Shown piece after piece: positions 34,668 to 43,672 of a DNA stretch of 64,000 nucleotides. The DNA is taken from contig CAZVQW010000006.1 in NCBI GenBank assembly GCA_964629475.1, positions 61,962 to 125,961 of the forward strand, in the 5' to 3' direction. A program made the position numbers and the translations under genes. The DNA comes from SMWD01 sp964629475 (GTDB lineage Bacteria; Pseudomonadota; Gammaproteobacteria; Steroidobacterales; GCA-2729495). How positions within the stretch are numbered: position 1 is the first letter of the stretch; every line of letters starts with the position of its first letter. The notes under the pieces are model-generated. The model worked only from the letters and a program-made list of their open reading frames with translations. It did no database searches and was not told where the DNA came from.

Positions 34668-37415
34668 ATGCATTCAGGAATATCGTATTTTTCCCGTCTC
34701 GTCGTCGCTGGTGTGTGCGCAGGCATCGCGCTGGCTGCCACGGCAAACGACATCGAAATCCCGTATCGGAAATTTACTCTCGACAACGGCCTGACGCTGA
34801 TCGTCCACGAAGACGACAAGGCACCGGTCGTCGCAGTCAACATCTGGTACCACGTCGGTTCGAAGAACGAGGTTCCCGGTCGGACCGGTTTCGCCCACCT
34901 GTTCGAACACCTGATGTTCCAGGGCTCGGAAAACTACGATGACGAGTACCTGCTGTTCCTGCAGCAACTCGGCGCGACCAACCTGAATGCGACAACCTGG
35001 TTCGACCGCACCAATTATTTCGAGACGATTCCGAAGAACGCGCTCGACACCGTTTTGTGGCTCGAATCGGACCGCATGGGACATTTTGCCGATGCCATCA
35101 CGCAGGCCAAACTCGACGAACAGCGCGGCGTCGTGCAGAACGAGAAACGCCAGTCCGACAATCAGCCGTACGGCAAGGTCTGGACCCATATGCTGAAACA
35201 GCTGTTCCCCGACGGTCACCCGTATTCGTGGGAGACGATCGGCTCGATGGCAGACCTCGACGCCGCGACGCTCGATGATGTCAGGGAATGGTTCGCCACC
35301 TACTACGGGCCGAACAATGCCGTACTGTCGATTGCCGGTGACGTCGATACGAATGACGTACGGCAAATGGTCGAGAAATATTTCGGCGATATACCGCCGG
35401 GTCCGCCGCTGTCCAAGCCGGTTGAATGGATCCCCGAGCATACCGTCGAACGACGCCGCACGATGCAGGACCGGGTACCGCAGGCGCGACTCTACAAGGC
35501 GTGGACCGGGCCGCGCTGGGGCACTGCCGGAGCAGTACATCTTGCGCTCGCGACACGCATTCTCTCCCATGGCAAGAATTCACGCCTCTATGAACGCCTC
35601 GCCTACACGGACCAAACGGTAACCAGCATAGAGATGGCTGCGTTCTCACTCGAAATCGCCGGCATCACATACCTGGCTGCGACGGCTCAACCGGGCATCA
35701 CGCTGGCGGATATCGAGAGTACGATCAACGAGGAAATCGATCGCTTTATTGACGATGGACCGACGCACAAGGAACTCGAACGCGCCAAAACACAGGTGCG
35801 GGCGAGCTTTCTGCGTGGCATCGAGCGCGTCGGCGGCAGTTCCGGTAAAGCCGGTGTACTGGCGAAGAACTTTGTCTACGGCGGTTCGCCCGCCAAATAC
35901 CGGGAGTTTCTTGCGATACTTGAAGAGACAACCGCCAAAGATGTGCGGCTGGTTACCGATAAATGGCTCGGTCGCAATGCGTTTATTAGCGAGGTGCATC
36001 CTTACCCGGATCTCGTAGCAGCCGACGAAGGCGCGGACCGCAGCGCTGCACCAAAACCGGGGCTGGCACCGGACATCCACTTTCCACCGTTTACCAGTAC
36101 GAAGTTCGACAATGGCATGGAAGTCATTGTCATAGAACGCAACGACGCGCCACTGGTCGAGATATTGATGCTGCTCGATGCAGGGTATGCAGCCGATCAA
36201 TTCTCACGGGAGGGCACGACATCGCTGGCAATGACGATGCTGGACGAAGGCACGGACAAGCATTCGGCACTCGACATCAGCGATGCTTTATCGTCACTCG
36301 GCGCCAATCTCCATACGGGCGCGAGCCTGGACGATGTATCCATTCAGATGTCGGCGCTGACCGAAAATCTCGACGCATCGCTGGATATTTTTGCCGACGT
36401 CATCCTGAACCCGGCGTTTCCGGATACGGAACTCGAACGCTTGCGACGCGTCACGCTCGCGCGCATCGAACAGGAAAAGACCCGGCCGATTTCCATGGCA
36501 TTACGGATCATGCCCCGCCTGTTGTATGGCGACGGTCACGCTTACGGTCACCCGCTGACGGGCAGCGGCACAACCGACTCGGTCGGCGCAATCACGCGGG
36601 ATGATCTCGAGACGTTTCATCAAACATGGTTCAAGCCGAACCATGCGACACTCGTCATCGTCGGCAGCATCGACCGCAAAACCACGATGGCGCGGATCGG
36701 AAAACTGTTCGGCAAATGGCAGGCCGGCAATGTGCCGAATAAAAACCTTGATGTCGAAGCCATCGAGCAGGAACGAACCATCTACCTGGTCGACCGGCCA
36801 GGCGCAGACCAGTCAGTAATCTTTGCCGGGCAACTCGTGCCACCACGCGCAAACCCGGACGAGATCGCGCTGCAGTCCATGAACGATATCCTCGGCGGAT
36901 TATCTTCTGCGCGCATCAATATGAACCTGCGCGAGGACAAAGGCTGGTCGTATGGTGCGCGCAGCCTGATTGTCGGCGCGCGCGGTGAACGGCCCCTGCT
37001 CGTCTATGCACCGGTGCAGACGGACAAAACGAAAGAAGCCATCGCCGAGATAGCGGCCGAATTCGGCGCGATCCTGGACGAGCGGCCACCCACCGAAGCG
37101 GAACTCGAGATCGTCAAGCGCAGCAAAACACTGTCTCTGCCGGGTCGCTGGGAAACCAATGCCGATATCGTCGGCGCACTGGAAGAAATCATCAGCTTCG
37201 GCCTGCCCGGTGACTACTGGTCGACCTATGCTGCCGACGTCAACCGGCTCGATGTCACCGACGTCACGACGGCAGCTACCGAATATCTCCGGCCAAGTGA
37301 CCTCGCATGGGTTGTCGTCGGTGACCGCGCCAGGATAGAACCAGCCATCCGGGAACTCGGCTTTGAATCGATCCGCCTGATCGATACCGACGGCAAATCG
37401 ATTGGGAGCGACTAG
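34668..37415 (+). CDS. M16-family (insulinase/pitrilysin-like) zinc peptidase, exported
   Basis: The 915-residue protein has a signal peptide (GVCAGIALAATANDIE) and two fused M16 halves. The first half has the inverted zinc motif HLFEH (His77, Glu80, His81) and the downstream Glu159 in QNEK. The second half (from about 480, TKFDNGMEVIVIERNDAP) lacks an HxxEH and should be the inactive clamp half. It probably degrades peptides in the periplasm. The stop codon is followed immediately by a sequence that resembles half an attC site. Confidence 0.9.
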   Translation: MHSGISYFSRLVVAGVCAGIALAATANDIEIPYRKFTLDNGLTLIVHEDDKAPVVAVNIWYHVGSKNEVPGRTGFAHLFEHLMFQGSENYDDEYLLFLQQLGATNLNATTWFDRTNYFETIPKNALDTVLWLESDRMGHFADAITQAKLDEQRGVVQNEKRQSDNQPYGKVWTHMLKQLFPDGHPYSWETIGSMADLDAATLDDVREWFATYYGPNNAVLSIAGDVDTNDVRQMVEKYFGDIPPGPPLSKPVEWIPEHTVERRRTMQDRVPQARLYKAWTGPRWGTAGAVHLALATRILSHGKNSRLYERLAYTDQTVTSIEMAAFSLEIAGITYLAATAQPGITLADIESTINEEIDRFIDDGPTHKELERAKTQVRASFLRGIERVGGSSGKAGVLAKNFVYGGSPAKYREFLAILEETTAKDVRLVTDKWLGRNAFISEVHPYPDLVAADEGADRSAAPKPGLAPDIHFPPFTSTKFDNGMEVIVIERNDAPLVEILMLLDAGYAADQFSREGTTSLAMTMLDEGTDKHSALDISDALSSLGANLHTGASLDDVSIQMSALTENLDASLDIFADVILNPAFPDTELERLRRVTLARIEQEKTRPISMALRIMPRLLYGDGHAYGHPLTGSGTTDSVGAITRDDLETFHQTWFKPNHATLVIVGSIDRKTTMARIGKLFGKWQAGNVPNKNLDVEAIEQERTIYLVDRPGADQSVIFAGQLVPPRANPDEIALQSMNDILGGLSSARINMNLREDKGWSYGARSLIVGARGERPLLVYAPVQTDKTKEAIAEIAAEFGAILDERPPTEAELEIVKRSKTLSLPGRWETNADIVGALEEIISFGLPGDYWSTYAADVNRLDVTDVTTAATEYLRPSDLAWVVVGDRARIEPAIRELGFESIRLIDTDGKSIGSD

Positions 37416-37442
37416 CGTTCCGGCGCAGCTTGTTATTTGCTT
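37416..37442 (-). other. possible truncated attC-like end after the GNAT cassette
   Basis: On the minus strand the stop of the GNAT gene is followed by ATAACAAGCTGCGCCGGAAC, which resembles the left half (R''-L'') of an integron attC site. It runs straight into the M16 peptidase stop codon, and no matching right half is present. The match is by eye. Confidence 0.35.
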
Positions 37443-37979
37443 TCACCAATATTCCTGCTTATTCAATGCTTGTACGCACTCAGATGAACCTTCCATCGCA
37501 TCGATCACGCCATTTTTTAGTGATTGGGCAAGCCAACCTTCAGGCTGTGTTAGTTTTAAAGGTGCTTTTACAATGTCTTCGCTGATTTGTTGAAAACCCA
37601 CTTTAGAGTAAAAGACTGGATCTCCGTATGTGAATATCAGGTCCACATCTTTGGACTTCAGGCATTCAATGCCATAATTGATAAGTTGTTGGCCTATTCC
37701 TTTTCCCTGTCGCTCTGTAGTAACGGCAACAGGAGATAGAATAAATGCAATTTTTTCACTCGGTAGTGTAAGGCGGCTGAAGAATATACAGCCCACTATT
37801 TCTTCTTCCAAAACAGCAACAAAACCCACGATGTCACGCTCATCAGTAGTGTTGATTAGATTGGATACCAAGCCACCTATTGTTTCACCTTCGTCCTGCC
37901 CTTCAGACTCAGAGAACACTTTAGCAAAGAGATTGATAACAGCTTGAGACTGACTTGAACTAAAGGTTGAAATCTTCAT
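37443..37979 (-). CDS. GNAT-family N-acetyltransferase (cassette gene)
   Basis: The 178-residue protein has the acetyl-CoA-binding motif A in SPVAVTTERQGKGIGQQL and a C-terminal SKVGFQ, as in GNAT enzymes. The substrate is unknown. ATG 37979 is preceded by AAGGAGACATAAG at some distance. Codon use and base composition are more AT-rich than the flanking M16 and ABC genes. It lies directly after an attC-like site and probably arrived as an integron cassette. Confidence 0.8.
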   Translation of the reverse strand: MKISTFSSSQSQAVINLFAKVFSESEGQDEGETIGGLVSNLINTTDERDIVGFVAVLEEEIVGCIFFSRLTLPSEKIAFILSPVAVTTERQGKGIGQQLINYGIECLKSKDVDLIFTYGDPVFYSKVGFQQISEDIVKAPLKLTQPEGWLAQSLKNGVIDAMEGSSECVQALNKQEYW

Positions 37980-38027
37980 TCTTCAGACCTGACCTCATCT
38001 TATGTCTCCTTGGCTGTTTCGAATGAC

Positions 38028-38091
38028 ACCTAACCGCCTCGGTCAGCGGCGGCCAGCTTGCTGACCGTCCGTCTGCACCGACGGGTTAGGT
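38028..38091 (-). other. attC-like recombination site (59-base element)
   Basis: On the minus strand the site begins ACCTAAC (38085-38091) and ends GTTAGGT (38028-38034), the R'' and R' boxes. Inside are L-type boxes TCGGT and ACCGA, and a central hairpin GGTCAGC/GCTGACC. The 64-base, bulged, near-palindromic design and the RYYYAAC/GTTRRRY ends are those of integron attC sites. It follows higBA and precedes the GNAT gene, as expected between two cassettes read on the minus strand. No integrase is in the window. Confidence 0.75.
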
Positions 38092-38405
38092 GGCAACCGC
38101 GACTTAGTTTTGCGAATGCCTTTCAAGGCATCAGCTTCTGACCGTTGGGCGTGAAAAAGCTCCCAACGTAACTGGATGTTCATCCAAAATCCTGCAGAAT
38201 TACCAAAGAACTTTGCTAACCGAAGGGCAGTGCTAGGCGTTACTCCCCGTTTGCGATTAATTAGTTCATTGACTCTCTGATAGGGAACATGAATGCCATT
38301 CGCTAATTCTCTTTGCGAAAGCCCCATTGGAGTTAAGAATTCTTCCAACAGCATTTCACCAGGGTGTGTTGGTTCTCTATGTGTAGGTATTCGTACCATG
38401 CTCAA
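38043..38405 (-). CDS. higA: HigA-type antitoxin
   Basis: The 120-residue protein has an XRE-type helix-turn-helix (GLSQRELANGIHVPYQRVNELI, about 30-51) and the HigA opening THREPTHPGEMLLEEF. It neutralises HigB and represses the operon. The start lies 4 bases after the higB stop. The last 15 or so residues (PNPSVQTDGQQAGRR) are read from the attC-like site and are unlike the compact family end, so the cassette junction has extended the C-terminus. Confidence 0.9.
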   Translation of the reverse strand: MSMVRIPTHREPTHPGEMLLEEFLTPMGLSQRELANGIHVPYQRVNELINRKRGVTPSTALRLAKFFGNSAGFWMNIQLRWELFHAQRSEADALKGIRKTKSRLPPNPSVQTDGQQAGRR

Positions 38406-38409
38406 TTCC

Positions 38410-38706
38410 TCATCGGTGGTAATCTAATATCTCGACATCCATTGGACCTTCAGACTCCCACTTAAAACAGATACGGTATTTCTCATTTATTCGAATACTG
38501 AATTGCCCTTTTCGGCTTCCTGACAATGCTTCCAAACGATTTCCCGGTGGAATCTTTAGGTCATCTAAAGCATCAACTGAATCGAGCTGATCCAGTTTTC
38601 GAGCTGCAACTCTCCAGAGCCCTCCAGGGCAAGCTTGCCTCGCAGGCCGAGAATTCTTTCCGTTGAAAATATCCTCGGTGCCTGCATTAGCGAACTGCCG
38701 TATCAT
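38410..38706 (-). CDS. higB: HigB-type RelE-family toxin
   Basis: The 98-residue protein is a ribosome-dependent mRNA endonuclease family member. The core reads RKLDQLDSVDALDDLKIPPGNRLEALSG (in parts), KGQFSIRINEKYRICFKW and a C-terminal VEILDYHR, which carries the usual basic and His residues. HigB comes before higA, the reverse of classical antitoxin-first operons and typical of hig loci. AT-rich composition and the attC downstream mark it as a cassette. The upstream 200 bases hold no recognised attC or gene. Confidence 0.9.
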   Translation of the reverse strand: MIRQFANAGTEDIFNGKNSRPARQACPGGLWRVAARKLDQLDSVDALDDLKIPPGNRLEALSGSRKGQFSIRINEKYRICFKWESEGPMDVEILDYHR

Positions 38707-38905
38707 GAAAGCATGGTATCACGGTGTCCATGCTATTTCAATGTGTCTGCGCCACCTGACCGGTTGAGCCCGCAGCTCAAATCCTGCTGCTCCTGCACCA
38801 CCCCAATTCCGGACCTCACCATGATCTCTTGCATGCCCTCCACATCTATGCAAAATACCGCCAATCTGACGGCTACGGCCATTCACACGAATTCAGGATA
38901 ATCCG

Positions 38906-39856
38906 ATGATCAGGGCGGATGCGCTAACCAAACAATACGGCTCGCTGACTGCAGTGGATGGCATCTCGTTTCAGGTGCAGGCCGGCGAGGTACTTGGCTT
39001 TCTAGGCCCGAACGGTGCCGGAAAATCCACGACGATGCGGATGTTTGCCGGCTTCGTGCCGCCGACCTCCGGCACTGCCGAAATCTGCGGTTTCTCGATA
39101 GAAAAGCATCCCACCGAGGCTAAACGCCTGCTCGGTTACCTGCCTGAGGGCGCACCATCGTACGGCGAGATGACACCGCGCGACTTCCTGTCTTTCATCG
39201 CCAGGATCCGCGGCCTGTCGCGCCGCGAGACTGCCGAACGCAGTGACGACGTGATCGAGCGGCTGAACCTCGCGCCGGTACTTGACCAGAGTATCGAGAC
39301 GCTGTCGAAGGGCTTTAAGCGCCGCGTCGGTATCGCGCAGGCCATTCTCCACAACCCGCCCGTGCTGATCATGGACGAACCTACCGACGGACTGGACCCG
39401 AACCAGAAACACGAAGTGCGCGAGCTGATTCAATCGATGGCGACCGACAAGATCATCGTCATCTCGACACACATTCTCGAGGAAGTCGATGCCGTCTGTA
39501 ATCGTGCCATCATTATCTCGCAGGGCCGGATCGTGGCCGATGAAACGCCGGCGTCGCTGATCAACCGGTCGCGTTTTCATAACGCCGTGACTCTGAAGCT
39601 CGATAACAAAGCTGAATTCGAACCCATGCGGGATGAACTGCGTAAGCTCGACGGCGTCGAACATATCGAGGCGAATGACAGAACATGTACGGTCACGGCA
39701 TTTCCCAAGCCGAATTCATCCATCCTCAACTCGATCAGTGATATCGCTGCCAGAAATAACTGGCCGCTCGAAGAACTGAAACTCGAATCCGGTCGTCTCG
39801 ACGAAGTATTCCGAACTATTACGACCGAGAACGCGACCAACGGCGGCGCCTCATGA
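38906..39856 (+). CDS. ABC transporter ATP-binding protein, GldA-type
   Basis: The 316-residue ATPase has Walker A GPNGAGKST, the signature LSKGFKRRVGIAQ and Walker B VLIMDEPTDGLDP, then a C-terminal regulatory extension (about 235-316). It resembles the ATPase of the GldA-GldF-GldG gliding-type exporter found widely outside gliding bacteria. The stop overlaps the start of the permease gene by 4 bases. It is the first gene of a four-gene operon. Confidence 0.88.
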   Translation: MIRADALTKQYGSLTAVDGISFQVQAGEVLGFLGPNGAGKSTTMRMFAGFVPPTSGTAEICGFSIEKHPTEAKRLLGYLPEGAPSYGEMTPRDFLSFIARIRGLSRRETAERSDDVIERLNLAPVLDQSIETLSKGFKRRVGIAQAILHNPPVLIMDEPTDGLDPNQKHEVRELIQSMATDKIIVISTHILEEVDAVCNRAIIISQGRIVADETPASLINRSRFHNAVTLKLDNKAEFEPMRDELRKLDGVEHIEANDRTCTVTAFPKPNSSILNSISDIAARNNWPLEELKLESGRLDEVFRTITTENATNGGAS

Positions 39857-40587
39857 ATACGATCCGGGCCATCGCTGCGCGGGAGCTGCGCGCCTATTTC
39901 GCGACACCACTTGCCTACGTTTTCATCGTTATTTTTCTGGCGCTGATGGGTGTGTTTACCTTTTATCTCGGCGGTTTCTACGAACGCGGCCAAGCTGACC
40001 TCGCGCCATTTTTCGGCTTTCATCCGTGGCTGTACCTGATACTGGTCCCGGCAATTTCGATGCGCCTGTGGGCCGAAGAACGCAAGTCGGGCAGCATTGA
40101 ACTGCTGATGACGCTGCCGGTCACGATGATCGAAGCCGTGCTCGGCAAATTTCTTGCTGCCTGGGCCTTCACGGCAGTCGCGTTGGTGCTGACGTTTCCA
40201 ATCTGGATCACGGTCAATTATCTCGGCGAACCGGATAACGGTGTCATATTTACTGCCTATGTCGGCAGTCTGCTAATGGCCGGCGCATTTCTCGCCATAG
40301 GTGCCTGCATCTCGGCGGCAAACCGTAACCAGGTCGTCGCATTCATCATTACCATTGTGATCTGTTTCGTATTCCTGCTCAGCGGGTTCCCGCTCGTACT
40401 CGACTTCTTCTCCGGCTGGGCACCGCAAACCATCGTCGATGCGATCGCGTCACTGAGCTTCCTGACGCATTTCAATGCACTGAGCAAAGGTGTCCTCGAC
40501 CTGCGCGACATCGTGTACTTCCTGCTGGTTATCGGCGCATGGCTCTACGCGAATACGATCATTCTCGACATGAAGAAGGCCGACTGA
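39853..40587 (+). CDS. ABC-2-type permease, GldF-like
   Basis: The 244-residue protein has six membrane helices. The amphipathic start RAIAARELRAYFATPLAYVFIV and the loop MRLWAEERKSGSIELLMTLPV are marks of ABC-2 permeases that pair with GldA. It overlaps the ATPase gene and is followed 1 base later by the GldG-like gene. Confidence 0.88.
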   Translation: MNTIRAIAARELRAYFATPLAYVFIVIFLALMGVFTFYLGGFYERGQADLAPFFGFHPWLYLILVPAISMRLWAEERKSGSIELLMTLPVTMIEAVLGKFLAAWAFTAVALVLTFPIWITVNYLGEPDNGVIFTAYVGSLLMAGAFLAIGACISAANRNQVVAFIITIVICFVFLLSGFPLVLDFFSGWAPQTIVDAIASLSFLTHFNALSKGVLDLRDIVYFLLVIGAWLYANTIILDMKKAD

Positions 40588-40588
40588 C

Positions 40589-42532
40589 ATGAGCAACAGC
40601 AAAACCACGCTCGGCCGCACCGGACTGATCATCATCGCTGCAATTTTCGTCGTTGCGGTAGCGGCCAGTAATACCTTATTCCGAGGTATGCGTCTCGACC
40701 TGACCGAAAACAACCTGTACACGCTGTCCGCCGGCACGAAGAACATTCTCGGCAACATTAACGAGCCGATTAACCTGTATTTTTTCTACTCTGATCGCGC
40801 CACGTCCGAAGTGCCGTATCTGCGAACCTATGCCGGGCGCGTGCGCGAGATGCTCGAGGAGTTTGTCGAACAGTCCAGCGGTCAACTGCGCGTGACTCTC
40901 ATCGATCCGCTGCCCTTTTCCGAGGAAGAAGACCGGGCCGCTGCATTCGGGTTGCAGGCCGTCTCTCTGGGCGGCGCACAGGATACGATCTACATGGGTA
41001 TTGCCGGCACCAACAGTGTCGATGACGAGGAGAACATTGCGTTCCTCGACCCCGGCAAAGAAACGTTTCTCGAATACGATCTGGCCAGGCTCGTAGATAC
41101 ACTGGCCAACCCGCAGCGACCCGTCGTCGGCCTGATCAGCGGCCTGCCGATCAAAGGTGGTTTCGACCCGATGGCCCAGGCTATGGGCGGGGGTATGGGT
41201 GGTGGCATGTCTGAACCGTGGATCGTCATGTCACAGATCGAACAACTGTTCGACGTGCGCGAACTGGCTGACTCAATATCGACAATAGATCCGGATGTCG
41301 CCGTGTTGTTCGTCGTCCATCCAAAAGCACTGTCCGATGCGACGTTATACGCGATCGACCAGTTCATCCTGCGTGGTGGTCGAGCGCTGCTGATGGTCGA
41401 CCCGTACGCCGAAGCCGACATTCCCCCGCAGGATCCGAGTAACCCGGCCGCCGCGATGATGGCCAGCCACGCATCGGACCTCAACCTGTTGCTCGAGGCC
41501 TGGGGCCTGTCCGTCTCGACCGGGGAATATATCGCCGATGACCGGTTCGCCCTGCAGGTCACCGGGGTCGATAGTCGGCCCGTCCGCCATATCGGCCTGC
41601 TCGGCATCGACGAGACCGCCATCGACCGGACCGATATCGTCAGCGCTGACCTGCGTAACCTGAATGTCGGTTATCCGGGATTCATCACGGTTACCGAGGA
41701 CGCACCCGCTGCAGTCACGCCACTTGTCGAATCGAGCGACCTGGCCGCACCGTTGCGCACGGACGGACTCGCGTTCATCCGCGACCCGGCTCAACTTCGC
41801 CAGGGTTTTGTGCCCACCGGACAGCAATACACGATTGCTGCGCGCATCCAGGGCATGGTGCCAAGCGCATTCCCCGACGGACCGCCCGCCAGCGTCTCAC
41901 TGGATGACTCCATGAGTGACCCGCTGAACAGCCCCATGGCAAATACAACGGGTGATCACCTGACTGCATCGAGCGATGCGATCAACGTTATTCTCATTGC
42001 CGACACCGATATTCTGACTGACCGACTCTGGGCACAGGTGCAGAACTTCTTCGGCCAACGCATCTCGACGGCATTTGCCGGCAACGGCGATTTCATCGTC
42101 AACAGTCTCGATAACCTGACCGGTTCCGGTGACCTGATTAGCGTCCGCGCCCGTGCAACATTCACGCGCCCGTTCACGCGCGTGCAAAACCTGCGAATCG
42201 AGGCCGAAGGCCGCTTCCGCGAAACAGAGGAAAGGCTGCAACAGGAACTGCGCGACACCGAGGCGCGACTCGGCGAATTGCAATCCAACCGGGCAGACGC
42301 AAGCACGATGATTCTGTCACCTGAGCAGGAAGCCGAACTGCAACGATTCCAGGAGCAGCGCCTGCGGATTCGCAAGGAACTGCGCCAGGTACAACGTGAA
42401 CTCGACCAACAAATCGAGGACCTCGGTACCTGGCTCAAGATCATCAATATTGCTTTGGTACCGTTTGCGATCACGGTACTCAGTATCGTCTTGCTGCTGG
42501 TGCGCCGGCGGCGCAGCACCGCGGGAGCCTGA
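40589..42532 (+). CDS. GldG-like ABC-transporter auxiliary protein
   Basis: The 647-residue protein is anchored by an N-terminal helix (GLIIIAAIFVVAVAASNTLF) and a C-terminal helix followed by RRRRS. The large periplasmic part begins with the family block LDLTENNLYTLSAGTKNIL and includes a Rossmann-like domain. A Gly/Met-rich loop (GGGMGGGM) lies near residue 205. A coiled coil (about 540-610, ERLQQELRDTEARLGELQ) precedes the last helix. It is the standard partner of GldA and GldF-like proteins; the transported substrate is unknown. Confidence 0.87.
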   Translation: MSNSKTTLGRTGLIIIAAIFVVAVAASNTLFRGMRLDLTENNLYTLSAGTKNILGNINEPINLYFFYSDRATSEVPYLRTYAGRVREMLEEFVEQSSGQLRVTLIDPLPFSEEEDRAAAFGLQAVSLGGAQDTIYMGIAGTNSVDDEENIAFLDPGKETFLEYDLARLVDTLANPQRPVVGLISGLPIKGGFDPMAQAMGGGMGGGMSEPWIVMSQIEQLFDVRELADSISTIDPDVAVLFVVHPKALSDATLYAIDQFILRGGRALLMVDPYAEADIPPQDPSNPAAAMMASHASDLNLLLEAWGLSVSTGEYIADDRFALQVTGVDSRPVRHIGLLGIDETAIDRTDIVSADLRNLNVGYPGFITVTEDAPAAVTPLVESSDLAAPLRTDGLAFIRDPAQLRQGFVPTGQQYTIAARIQGMVPSAFPDGPPASVSLDDSMSDPLNSPMANTTGDHLTASSDAINVILIADTDILTDRLWAQVQNFFGQRISTAFAGNGDFIVNSLDNLTGSGDLISVRARATFTRPFTRVQNLRIEAEGRFRETEERLQQELRDTEARLGELQSNRADASTMILSPEQEAELQRFQEQRLRIRKELRQVQRELDQQIEDLGTWLKIINIALVPFAITVLSIVLLLVRRRRSTAGA

Positions 42533-42534
42533 CG

Positions 42535-43590
42535 ATGAATCGCCGCACGCTAATTACTCTCGTCATTATCATTGCCGCCCTGAGCGCGATCCTGATGACG
42601 AACCGCCAGGACTTTGATGGCGGCGAAACGTCGGTATTGCTGCCCGGGCTCGATCAGGAATTGAATGACATTACCAGCCTGACGATCAGGACTGCCGGCA
42701 ACCGGGTAGCCGTTACGTTGTCCCGTGGTGCCGAGCAATGGGTCGTGGCGCAACGCGATGCCTACCCGGCGGACATCGGCAAGATCCGCGACAATCTGAT
42801 TTCACTGGCGAATGCGACGATCGTCGAAGAAAAAACTGCCGACCCGGCACTCTATACCCGACTCGGTGTAGAAGATATCGCGAAAGAAGATGCTGGCGGT
42901 ATCGAACTCGTCATCGAAGGCCCTGGCGAACCCTATCGCATGATAATCGGCACGACCGGTGTGCGCGGCGATCATGCGTATGCGCGCAAACCCGGCGCAG
43001 CAGTCAGCCTGCTGATTGCCGCCAGCCTGGATCTCGGCACCGAACCGGCCGACTGGCTTGACCACACGATCATCGACATTGCTGCGAGCGATATATTCAG
43101 CGCCACGACGACGCATCCGGACGGCGAACGCGTCAGGATCGAGAAGACCGGGCCTGATGCGAGCAGTTTCGAACTCATCGACCAACCCGCCAATCGCGAA
43201 CTAACCTATCCCGGCGTGACAGCTTCAATCGGCTCGGTTCTCACGGACCTGGTGATGGATGACGTCGTAGCGCGCACAGGTGTCAGCCTTGAAAATGTTC
43301 AGCCGATCGTAACCCGCTTCGAGACCTTTGACGGACTCATCGTTATTACGAAGACCTACACCAGCGACAAAATGGATTTCGTCGGTTTTGAATTCACCAC
43401 TGATACAGAGCTCGAGGCACGCTTCACCGCAAACAACCAGGAAGATCTCACCGGCGATACAGCCGCCACCCGGGCCGATAATCTCAATATCCGCCTCGGT
43501 GGCTGGCTGTTCATATTGCCGGGTCATAAACAGGATGAACTAACACACCACATGTCAGATCTGTTGAGCGAACCCGAAAATCAGTCGTAG
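42535..43590 (+). CDS. DUF4340 membrane-anchored protein
   Basis: The 351-residue protein has one N-terminal helix (LITLVIIIAALSAILM) and a periplasmic beta-rich DUF4340 region, with repeated lobes each containing a W-V segment (GAEQWVVAQRDAYPAD). This family is found as the fourth gene of GldA/F/G-type operons, as here, 2 bases after the GldG-like gene. It may shape substrate export. The TAG stop is part of a half REP element. Confidence 0.82.
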   Translation: MNRRTLITLVIIIAALSAILMTNRQDFDGGETSVLLPGLDQELNDITSLTIRTAGNRVAVTLSRGAEQWVVAQRDAYPADIGKIRDNLISLANATIVEEKTADPALYTRLGVEDIAKEDAGGIELVIEGPGEPYRMIIGTTGVRGDHAYARKPGAAVSLLIAASLDLGTEPADWLDHTIIDIAASDIFSATTTHPDGERVRIEKTGPDASSFELIDQPANRELTYPGVTASIGSVLTDLVMDDVVARTGVSLENVQPIVTRFETFDGLIVITKTYTSDKMDFVGFEFTTDTELEARFTANNQEDLTGDTAATRADNLNIRLGGWLFILPGHKQDELTHHMSDLLSEPENQS

Positions 43591-43601
43591 GAGCGGCTTC
43601 C
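43587..43601 (+). repeat. half REP element at the DUF4340 stop codon
   Basis: GTAGGAGCGGCTTCC matches one arm of the REP palindrome at 33159, but no second arm follows. The TAG inside it is the stop codon of the DUF4340 gene. This is the second gene in the window that ends in a REP arm. Confidence 0.7.
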
Positions 43602-43672
43602 ACGATCACACAAACCTATAGGCCTCAACAACGGTATCTCCTAAGATAGGGCTATCATCAGCCCCAATCCTC

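Noticed and set aside
38770..38812. A tRNA 3'-end-like string (GCTCAAATCCTGC ... CACCA) upstream of the ABC operon
   Set aside because: No matching acceptor, D or anticodon arms precede it, and the T-stem pairs only four bases. It could be an old attachment remnant, but the evidence is too thin.
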